Position numbers and translations under genes: made by a program. The notes under the pieces are model-generated. The model saw only the letters and a list, made by a program, of their open reading frames with translations, did not search any database and was not told where the DNA came from. From Acinetobacter baumannii (GTDB lineage Bacteria > Pseudomonadota > Gammaproteobacteria > Pseudomonadales > Moraxellaceae), in the NCBI RefSeq assembly GCF_016508585.1, contig NZ_JADVOP010000008.1, positions 62,001 to 126,000 of the forward strand: DNA of 64,000 nucleotides. Reading direction: 5' to 3'. Positions 57,373-64,000 of this stretch are shown in pieces (the stretch's first letter is position 1; every line of letters starts with the position of its first letter).

Positions 57373-57906
57373 ATGAAATTATTACAATATTTAGTGCTTC
57401 TTGGTTCATGTATATCCGCCAATTTTGCTTTTGCAGCACAAGCATCAGATCAGCAAGTACAGCAGTTGCTAAAAGTGATGAATATTGATCAACTTTTACA
57501 AGAAACCATGCAGCAGATTCGCCCTCAATTAGACCAACAGGCATATCAGATCATTCAAATGACCGTAAAAAAGGAACAGTTGAGTCCACAAGAACAAATC
57601 GTTGCCAATGAACTGGCAGATAAAATGTATGCCCAAAGTCAAAAAACAGTATCTTGGGAACAGATCAAACCGCTTTATCTAAAAATTTATAAAGATGTTT
57701 TCAATGCCGATGAAGTACAAGCACAAATCGACTTTTATTCAAGTGCTATAGGTCAGTCCATACTGAAAAAATCGCCTCAGGTTGCTCAAGAAACCATGAA
57801 GATTATGAATGCTCAACTCAGCAGAACGCTTCAAAATACTGAACAGGATTTTAAAGACATCAATAGAAAACTCGCTGAGTTGAAAAAAGCAGCGAATACA
57901 CCGTAA
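57373..57906 (+). CDS. DUF2059 periplasmic protein 3
   Basis: A 177-residue secreted protein. Signal peptide ending FAFAA (about residue 22), then MNIDQLLQETMQQIRPQLDQQ and the DUF2059 motif NADEVQAQIDFYSSAIGQSILKKSPQVAQETMK. It aligns by eye with paralogue 2 over its length. It ends the trio at a strong terminator. Confidence 0.85.
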   Translation: MKLLQYLVLLGSCISANFAFAAQASDQQVQQLLKVMNIDQLLQETMQQIRPQLDQQAYQIIQMTVKKEQLSPQEQIVANELADKMYAQSQKTVSWEQIKPLYLKIYKDVFNADEVQAQIDFYSSAIGQSILKKSPQVAQETMKIMNAQLSRTLQNTEQDFKDINRKLAELKKAANTP

Positions 57907-57911
57907 GCATT

Positions 57912-57938
57912 AAAAAAGAGAGCTAGGCTCTCTTTTTT
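57912..57938. terminator. DUF2059 cluster terminator (bidirectional)
   Basis: AAAAAAGAGAGC and GCTCTCTTTTTT pair around TAG, with A and T tracts on both sides; it lies between converging genes. Confidence 0.88.
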
Positions 57939-57963
57939 ACATCTGGATGTTTGTTAAAAAAGC

Positions 57964-58713
57964 TTACCAAGTCGTTGGATTCCAGAGCTTAAAAGGTTGC
58001 CCTAAATGTACATCATCACTTACCTTATATGGTGCACCTTTAATTTTCTCTTGCGGTTTAATTACCCGCCCATCCGCAGTCACCTCAGCAACAAAATTCA
58101 ATCCAGGTGTTTTAAGTTGCGTCATGGCAATTTCTTTTAAACCCTGTCGTGTTGGCATTTGCATCAATGGTCCAACTCGTAATAGCCCAGCCTCACCGTT
58201 TGGCCCACCACGGAATTTCTCTTCCTCGTATTTAACAAAATATTGCCCGCCTGCTTCTACAGAAAAATAGGCAACTTTAGGCTTCTGAAAATGAAAAACT
58301 GTTAATGGCCGACTTAGACTTAATTTATAATCACCTTCAGCAAGCTCAATCCAATAGTAGTGATTGCTGATTAAACTGGGAATACGCTTACCATTTAAAA
58401 AGAAATTGGTGGGAATGATTTCCTGTCTGTTCCAGCGACTGTCTGGACGATAGAAATAAATCACAGCAGCTTGAGGATTCTGTGGTTTCACCAAATGAAA
58501 GTATTGACCGGGTTTTTGATTGACCCAAGAACCGGCGGAAAAAGATTTCACTTTATATTGATCCAGCTTTTCATGAACCAATGATTGTTCTTTTTTAAAA
58601 TCAATAGGATCTAAAGTTGAAACAACTTTGGTTGATTGCTGTTCAACAGATTGATGACTTTGACAAGCTGCTAATCCACAACTCATCAAAACGAATAAAC
58701 TGATGTAACGCAT
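57964..58713 (-). CDS. DUF2846 domain lipoprotein
   Basis: A 249-residue lipoprotein with lipobox LAAC (Cys17). The core AAVIYFYRPDSRWNRQEIIPTNFFLNGKRIPSL, followed by YYWIELAEGDYKLSL, matches DUF2846; a C-terminal part (about 180-249) is extra. The function is not known, though members occur with envelope stress genes. It converges on the DUF2059 cluster. Confidence 0.82.
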   Translation of the reverse strand: MRYISLFVLMSCGLAACQSHQSVEQQSTKVVSTLDPIDFKKEQSLVHEKLDQYKVKSFSAGSWVNQKPGQYFHLVKPQNPQAAVIYFYRPDSRWNRQEIIPTNFFLNGKRIPSLISNHYYWIELAEGDYKLSLSRPLTVFHFQKPKVAYFSVEAGGQYFVKYEEEKFRGGPNGEAGLLRVGPLMQMPTRQGLKEIAMTQLKTPGLNFVAEVTADGRVIKPQEKIKGAPYKVSDDVHLGQPFKLWNPTTW

Positions 58714-58805
58714 GATTTTCCCTCACCGCGTATTTTTTATTTTCATTCTTAATAAACAATATTCTGCACAGTGAGCTTAACATTACAATGACAATTTAAA
58801 AATAA

Positions 58806-58841
58806 AAAAACGTGTAAATAGTCAAACTACTTACACGTTTC
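58806..58841 (-). terminator. clpX terminator
   Basis: On the minus strand AAACGTGTAA and TTACACGTTT are joined by an imperfect inner stem and followed by TTTTATTTTT. It lies 40 bp past clpX. Confidence 0.8.
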
Positions 58842-58880
58842 AGATAAGATGCAAAAGTGATGCTGAGTAAAATCCAACAT

Positions 58881-60191
58881 TTAAGCCGATTTACTGTCTA
58901 AAACCTTTAGATCTACTTTTTCAACTTCATTGCTTTCTTGCTTGGGCTGTCGTTCAGGTTTGAACTGAGGTACAGCTTTGTCATTAATCACAGCTTCGTT
59001 GATGATGACTGTACCAATATCAGAGCGACTTGGTAAATCATACATCGTCTCTAGCAGAACGTTTTCCAGAATAGAACGCAGACCACGCGCACCTGTATTG
59101 CGCTCTAAAGCCTTTTTCGCAATCGCACGTAATGCAGAATCCTCAAACAGAAGATCAACATTTTCCATTTCAAATAAATATTGATATTGGCGTGTTAAGG
59201 CGTTTTTAGGCTCAGTCAGAATCTGCATTAGTGCTTCTTCATCAAGCTCTTCCAAGGTTGCAATCACAGGTAAACGACCAATAAACTCTGGAATTAAGCC
59301 AAATTTTACCAAGTCGGCTGCTTCAACCTGTCGGAACAATTCAGAGACTTTTTTAGTATCATCCTTATTCTTCACATCTGCATTAAAGCCGATTCCACCT
59401 TTCTCTTGACGTTGCTGCACCACTTTCTCAAGACCTGAGAATGCACCACCACAGATAAACAAGATATTGGCTGTATCCACTTGAATAAATTCTTGCTGTG
59501 GATGCTTACGCCCACCTTGAGGAGGAATGGATGCAACTGTACCCTCAATCATTTTCAACAATGCTTGTTGTACACCTTCACCAGAGACATCACGTGTAAT
59601 TGACGGATTTTCAGATTTACGGGTAATCTTATCAATTTCGTCAATATAGATAATGCCTTTCTGGGCTTTCTCTACATCGTAATCGGCTTTTTGCAACAGT
59701 TTTTGAATAATGTTTTCAACATCTTCACCAACATATCCTGCTTCAGTCAATGTTGTTGCATCTGCCATTGCAAAAGGTACATCCAGTAGACGCGCCAGCG
59801 TTTGCGCAAGTAATGTTTTCCCCGAACCTGTTGGTCCAATCAGCAAAATATTACTTTTCGCAATTTCAACCGCATCTTTAGGCTTATGTCCAGTTTGAGC
59901 AACTTTCAAACGTTTGTAATGGTTATATACTGCCACTGAAAGCGTTTTCTTCGCAGTATCCTGACCAATCACATATTGGTCCAAAGCCGCACGGATTTCA
60001 TGGGGCTTAGGCAATGGACGTGATGCCCAATCGCCAGTTTCCACTTGCTGACTCGTTTGCACTAAGTCTAGACATACATCCACACATTCATTACAAATAT
60101 ATGCGTCCTCGCCTGCAATCAGCTTACCGACTTCAGACTGCGTTTTACCGCAAAATGAACAATGCTTTTGTCCTTGAGGAAGATCGGACAT
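58881..60191 (-). CDS. clpX: ATP-dependent Clp protease ATP-binding subunit ClpX
   Basis: AAA+ unfoldase that feeds substrates to ClpP. 436 residues from the ATG at 60191 (MSDLPQGQ). The N-terminal zinc finger is HCSFCGKTQ...[10 protein letters not shown]; Walker A is GPTGSGKT, Walker [11 protein letters not shown], and the IGF loop that docks on ClpP corresponds to GGIGFNADV (IGF). Arg sensor segments are in [20 protein letters not shown]. It is 36 bp after clpP and ends at a terminator. Confidence 0.97.
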   Translation of the reverse strand: MSDLPQGQKHCSFCGKTQSEVGKLIAGEDAYICNECVDVCLDLVQTSQQVETGDWASRPLPKPHEIRAALDQYVIGQDTAKKTLSVAVYNHYKRLKVAQTGHKPKDAVEIAKSNILLIGPTGSGKTLLAQTLARLLDVPFAMADATTLTEAGYVGEDVENIIQKLLQKADYDVEKAQKGIIYIDEIDKITRKSENPSITRDVSGEGVQQALLKMIEGTVASIPPQGGRKHPQQEFIQVDTANILFICGGAFSGLEKVVQQRQEKGGIGFNADVKNKDDTKKVSELFRQVEAADLVKFGLIPEFIGRLPVIATLEELDEEALMQILTEPKNALTRQYQYLFEMENVDLLFEDSALRAIAKKALERNTGARGLRSILENVLLETMYDLPSRSDIGTVIINEAVINDKAVPQFKPERQPKQESNEVEKVDLKVLDSKSA

Positions 60192-60227
60192 TTTCACTCC
60201 AAATTCTTAAATCGTATCTATAAATGC

Positions 60228-60839
60228 TTAGTTTTGTGGTCGTTTACTTAATACCTGATCCACTAAACCATATTCTTTTGCTTGCTGTGCGGTCATGAAA
60301 TTATCACGATCTGTATCTTTAGCAACAGTTTCGTAATCCTGACCACTATGTTCAGCCATTAAACGGTTTAAACGTTCTTTGATGAATAGAATTTCGCGCG
60401 CATGGATTTCAATATCCGATGCCTGACCACGGAAACCGCCTAATGGTTGGTGAATCATCACACGGGCATTTTCCAGGCAATAACGTTTACCTTTCGCACC
60501 TGCATTCAATAAGAATGCACCCATTGATGCTGCCTGCCCCATACAATATGTCACAACATCAGGCTTGATAAACTGCATGGTATCGTAAATTGCCATCCCT
60601 GCAGTCACAGATCCACCCGGCGAATTGATATATAAATGGATATCCTTGTCTGGATTTTCAGCTTCTAGAAACAACATCTGCGCAACGATAAGATTCGCCA
60701 TGTTATCTTCAACTTCACCCGTTAAGAAAATCACACGTTCACGTAAAAGACGCGAAAAAATATCGAAAGAACGCTCACCGCGTGAAGATTGTTCTACGAC
60801 TACTGGCACTAAAGCGCTTTCAATTGATGGAACATACAT
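60228..60839 (-). CDS. clpP: ATP-dependent Clp protease proteolytic subunit
   Basis: Barrel-forming serine protease, 203 residues. The catalytic triad is Ser105 ([11 protein letters not shown]), His130 ([10 protein letters not shown]) and Asp179 (TDRDNFMT). The N-terminal processing region is short. Clear operon with clpX (36-bp gap). The tig gene lies upstream with a terminator between, so clpPX likely has its own promoter in 60840-60990. Confidence 0.97.
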   Translation of the reverse strand: MYVPSIESALVPVVVEQSSRGERSFDIFSRLLRERVIFLTGEVEDNMANLIVAQMLFLEAENPDKDIHLYINSPGGSVTAGMAIYDTMQFIKPDVVTYCMGQAASMGAFLLNAGAKGKRYCLENARVMIHQPLGGFRGQASDIEIHAREILFIKERLNRLMAEHSGQDYETVAKDTDRDNFMTAQQAKEYGLVDQVLSKRPQN

Positions 60840-60991
60840 ACGTTATTTATTCCTGAATTTTTGTTACGTCACTCATGTTCACAATATGAGGGATAATTGC
60901 TGAAAATGCAAAATATTCCCAACTAAATATCCGATATTTTTTGCATAAGTATTGTGAACAGATTGACTAAGCCAATGTTTAAACTCATAAA

Positions 60992-61015
60992 AAAAAGGCG
61001 CCAAAGCGCCTTTTT
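60992..61015. terminator. tig terminator
   Basis: AAAAAGGCGC and GCGCCTTTTT pair around CAAA; 14 bp past the tig stop on the minus strand. Confidence 0.88.
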
Positions 61016-61029
61016 CAACATCAAACAGC

Positions 61030-62361
61030 TTAGCCTTGTTGACGTGCTTGTTGCTCTTTTAACAAATCTTGGTAGCTTACAGCTTCATCAGTCACTTTAG
61101 CGCTAGCCAAGATGTGATCAACCACTTGATCTTCTAACACAACGCCTTCAATTTGAGCACGTTGTTGCTTGTCATTTTTGAAATATTCAATCACTTCAGC
61201 TGGATCTTCATAAGAAGAAGCCATATCTTCGATATAAGCATCAACACGAGCTTGATCTACTTCAAGTTTAGCATCAGCCAATACTTTACTCACAAGTACG
61301 CCAAGCTTCACTGCTTTTTCTGCTTGCTCTTTGAACAATTCATCTGGAAGCATGCTGCTGTCAAATGCTTTTGCACCTTGAGCACCAAACTGCTGAGTAA
61401 ATTGTTGGATCATTTGTTGACGTTGACGGTCAATTTCTTGAGCCAACATAGACTCAGGAACTTCAACTTCGTTTGCCGCAACCAGTGCATCAAAAGTTGC
61501 ACCTTTCACTTGGTTACGCAAACCATTTTTCACTTCACGTTCCATGTTTTTGCGAACGTCAGCTTTTAATTTTTCAACGCCTTCTTCTTCAGTTAAACCA
61601 AAGATTTTTAAGAATTCAGCATCAATTTCAGGAAGTTTTTGTTTTTCAACAAGTTTAACTGTGATTTTGAATTGAGCAGCTTTACCAGCCAAGTTTTCAG
61701 CTTGGTAGTCTTCAGGGAAAGTAACATCAATCACTTTCTCTTCACCTTTCTTCATACCAACGATACCGTCTTCGAAGCCAGGGATCATACGACCAGAACC
61801 TAAAACAAGTTTAAAGTCTTCAGCAGCACCGCCTTCAAACTTTTCACCATCAACAGTCCCTTCAAAGTCGAAAGTCACTTGCATGTCTTTCTTCGCCATG
61901 CCTTTAGTTTCAGTCCACTCAGCGCGCTGCTTTTGAAGGTTTTCAAGCATTACCTCAACATCTTTGTCTGTCACTTCAGATGATTTACGAGAGACTTCAA
62001 GACCATCAAATTTAACTTCAACTTCAGGGTAAACTTCAACAGTTGCTTGATAAACTAATGCATCATCTTTATTTTCAACTTTGTCGATATTTGGCATACC
62101 AACAGCATTGATTTTTTCTTGTTGAATCGCTTCGAATACTGTGTCACGAATAATATCATTGACAACTTCTTGATAAATACCCGCGCCGTACTCACGACGT
62201 ACAACATTTACTGGCACTTTACCTTGACGGAAGCCGTTAATCTTCACAGTTTTAGCAGTGCGTTTCAAGCGAGCTTCAAACTGCTCGTTAATACGGCTCG
62301 TCGGTACAGATACATTTAAACGACGGGCAACGCCCGAAACCGCTTCAGAAGTTACTTGCAT
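61030..62361 (-). CDS. tig: trigger factor chaperone
   Basis: Ribosome-associated folding chaperone with prolyl isomerase activity, 443 residues. The N-terminal ribosome-binding domain has the signature [17 protein letters not shown] near 44; the FKBP-like domain is at about 150-245 ([19 protein letters not shown] and [18 protein letters not shown]); the C-terminal chaperone arms follow. tig-clpP-clpX is the standard bacterial order. Confidence 0.96.
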   Translation of the reverse strand: MQVTSEAVSGVARRLNVSVPTSRINEQFEARLKRTAKTVKINGFRQGKVPVNVVRREYGAGIYQEVVNDIIRDTVFEAIQQEKINAVGMPNIDKVENKDDALVYQATVEVYPEVEVKFDGLEVSRKSSEVTDKDVEVMLENLQKQRAEWTETKGMAKKDMQVTFDFEGTVDGEKFEGGAAEDFKLVLGSGRMIPGFEDGIVGMKKGEEKVIDVTFPEDYQAENLAGKAAQFKITVKLVEKQKLPEIDAEFLKIFGLTEEEGVEKLKADVRKNMEREVKNGLRNQVKGATFDALVAANEVEVPESMLAQEIDRQRQQMIQQFTQQFGAQGAKAFDSSMLPDELFKEQAEKAVKLGVLVSKVLADAKLEVDQARVDAYIEDMASSYEDPAEVIEYFKNDKQQRAQIEGVVLEDQVVDHILASAKVTDEAVSYQDLLKEQQARQQG

Positions 62362-62794
62362 GGCTTCCTCGATAGAATTTAATAATTACAGTTTTTAAAA
62401 AAGTGCCACATTATATGACAACATTTAAATATATACAAAATACCTGTGTAAATCATTTTATTTCGATGATTGTTATTGCCTTTATGCTCATATTTTAAAC
62501 AACAAAAAAACAAATCAATTGATTTCTTATGCTCGATTACATTTTGATGAATTTACCTAAGTCTAAAGTCCTATTCACAATCACTTCATTTTTTTTACAT
62601 CTTGAAATATTGAGGAGATATTATTAAATTTATTTTTTTCATATGATTAGGCTAAAATTTCCAATAAGACTAATTTATTTTTACTTAAAAACTCTTTAAC
62701 TCAATCGACAAATACAATAACAAATAGATGCATAAAAAAATAAGAATCATTATTATTCGCATACAAATTTGCACTACTCTTTGTGAGTTAAAGT
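62362..62794. other. intergenic region between tig and the second TonB receptor
   Basis: A 433-bp very AT-rich gap between divergent genes. No credible gene; a Fur-like box lies at its right end. The tig promoter should lie within the first 100 bp. Confidence 0.6.
62739..62760. promoter_or_regulatory. Fur-box-like site
   Basis: AATAAGAATCATTATTATTC contains overlapping hexamers of the Fur type around GAATCATTATT. It lies 35 bp before the receptor start codon, a fitting position for iron repression. Confidence 0.65.
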
Positions 62795-64000
62795 ATGTCA
62801 TTTATCAAATCACGCAAAAAAATTGTTTCTACAGCAATTGCTTCATCACTTTCTGTTATTGCTACGTCAGCCATTGCTCAGGACGAAATTGCAAAACTGC
62901 CAACAATTAAAGCGCAAGCAACTGCAGAACAAAGTTTAAAAGTAGATGAATCTGCCAATAAAAAATTCGTTGCTCCACTTCTCGACACTCCTAAGTCGGT
63001 ATCAGTTATTTCAAAAAAACTCATTGAAGATACGCAAGTCACCACACTTGCCGATGCACTTCGTACTGTGCCAGGAATTACTTTGGGAGCTGGTGAAGGT
63101 GGCAATCCAAATGGTGATCGTCCATTTATCCGCGGATATAATTCTGAAAGTTCAATGTATGTAGATGGGGTTCGTAATTCGACCTCACAAAACCGTGAAA
63201 TGTTTGCTGTAGAACAAGTTGAAGTAACTAAAGGTTCTGCATCATCATTCGGGGGTGCTGGCTCTGTCGGTGGTAGCGTCAACATGATTTCTAAAGTCGC
63301 AAAAAAAGGTGACTTTCTAGAAGGTTCCGTGGCTGGTGGTACAGACAATTACCAACGTATTACTCTAGATGGCAATAAAGATTTTGGTAATGGCATTGCT
63401 GCACGTGTTGCAATCATGGGGCATCAAAATGAAAAAGCTGGTCAACATGATGGTGCGGAATATAAACGTGCGGGGATTGCACCCAGTATTACTTTTGGTT
63501 TAGACACGCCAACTCGTGCAACATTGAGTTATTATTATTTAAAATCAGATGATACACCTGATTCAGGTGTACCATATAACTATGATGCTTCCAAGAAAGC
63601 AACTTTTGGAAAACCTGTAGATGTTAAACAAGGCATTTACTATGGATTACATGATCGTGATTTCCAAAAACAAGAAAATCAAATTGGTACGATTAAATTA
63701 GAACATGATTTAAACGAGAATTTAACGATTACCAATACTGCTGTATATAATAAATCAACAAACGATTATCTTTGGACTCAACCCGATGATTCAAAAGGTA
63801 ATGTATTAAATGATAAAGTTTGGCGCCGCATCAATTCACGTATTACTGATACGGATATTTTCACAGATCAGCTGGCATTGACAGGTAAGTTTAATACTGG
63901 AGAAATCAAGCATAAATTTAATGTGGGTGCTGAGTACAGTGATCAAAAATCAGACAAAGGCAGTTACACAATCACCTATCCCGGTTATACAGGTACCACG
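62795..64000 (+). CDS. TonB-dependent catecholate-type siderophore receptor, 3' end beyond window
   Basis: The first 402 codons are present and open to the last base. A signal peptide (about 1-28, ATSAIAQDE) is followed by a plug domain: LDTPKSVSVISKKLIED, LADALRTVPGITLGAGEGGNPNGDRPFIRGYNS, VEQVEVTKGSASSFGGAGSVGGSVNM, then barrel strands (SYYYLKSDDTPDSGVPYNY). The order and plug resemble Fiu/PiuA-type catecholate receptors, but I could not test that. A Fur-like box precedes it. No strong ribosome site was seen; ATG is the first in frame. Confidence 0.88.
   Translation, partial: MSFIKSRKKIVSTAIASSLSVIATSAIAQDEIAKLPTIKAQATAEQSLKVDESANKKFVAPLLDTPKSVSVISKKLIEDTQVTTLADALRTVPGITLGAGEGGNPNGDRPFIRGYNSESSMYVDGVRNSTSQNREMFAVEQVEVTKGSASSFGGAGSVGGSVNMISKVAKKGDFLEGSVAGGTDNYQRITLDGNKDFGNGIAARVAIMGHQNEKAGQHDGAEYKRAGIAPSITFGLDTPTRATLSYYYLKSDDTPDSGVPYNYDASKKATFGKPVDVKQGIYYGLHDRDFQKQENQIGTIKLEHDLNENLTITNTAVYNKSTNDYLWTQPDDSKGNVLNDKVWRRINSRITDTDIFTDQLALTGKFNTGEIKHKFNVGAEYSDQKSDKGSYTITYPGYTGTT

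Noticed and set aside
57947-58270. 107-codon plus-strand frame at the end of the DUF2846 gene
   Set aside because: Antisense to a lipoprotein with an intact lipobox and domain; no ribosome site and it starts within a terminator region.
62878-63348. 156-codon minus-strand frame opposite the second TonB receptor
   Set aside because: Shadow of the receptor's coding frame; the plus strand has a signal peptide and plug motifs.

Overview
The window is an AT-rich stretch of chromosome from a gammaproteobacterium. Gene content and order point strongly to Acinetobacter: ibaG-murA-hisG downstream of hpf and rpoN, the PepSY/flavodoxin/reductase fusion, the tig-clpP-clpX block, alternating tRNA-Asp/tRNA-Val genes, and several small Acinetobacter-type membrane proteins. 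I cannot name the species. I see no prophage, insertion sequence, CRISPR array, integron or toxin/defence island. Most of the window is core chromosome with small accessory patches.

Layout. 1-4.1 kb (minus): hisG (cut by the edge), murA, ibaG, hpf and rpoN. 4.5-7.9 kb (plus): a glutamate/aspartate-type ABC transporter operon behind a good match to a sigma-54 promoter, divergent from rpoN, with an intrinsic terminator between the binding-protein gene and the permease genes. 8.0-9.8 kb (minus): a three-gene lipoprotein operon (CsgG family, DUF4810, DUF799). 9.9-12.6 kb: a LysE-type exporter and oleate hydratase. 12.6-15.8 kb (minus): small secreted proteins and lipoproteins, including a diverged paralogue pair around a methyltransferase and an M15-type peptidase. 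15.9-19.4 kb (plus): TetR regulator, DHA2 efflux pump and HlyD adaptor behind a palindromic operator. 19.5-30.2 kb: metabolic and membrane proteins, three very small genes, and a candidate structured non-coding RNA near 25.6 kb. 30.3-33.9 kb: an iron-regulated membrane flavoreductase and a YdcF-family protein. 34.4-35.5 kb (minus): eight tRNA genes, four Val(UAC) and four Asp(GUC), under one strong promoter. 35.7-43.9 kb: YbaN, DUF1853, entericidin, dapE, prc, nagZ and a methyltransferase. 44.0-51.3 kb: an alpha/beta hydrolase with a C-terminal PilZ-like segment, proA, ackA and pta. 51.3-64 kb: a Fur-box TonB receptor, class I fumarase, three tandem DUF2059-type proteins, a DUF2846 lipoprotein, clpX, clpP, tig, and the start of a second TonB siderophore receptor with a Fur-like box.

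How the genes fit together. Iron acquisition recurs: two TonB receptors and the PepSY reductase each have a Fur-like site upstream. Envelope upkeep is the other main theme: murA, nagZ, prc, dapE, the M15 lipoprotein, and many lipoproteins. The acetate pathway (ackA, pta) and the protein quality-control block (tig, clpP, clpX) are complete.

The points I would follow up first are the sigma-54 control region of the glt operon, the hydrolase/PilZ-like fusion, the structured RNA candidate, a dispersed intergenic repeat present at about 8.0 kb and 39.2 kb, and four small genes of 47-59 codons.
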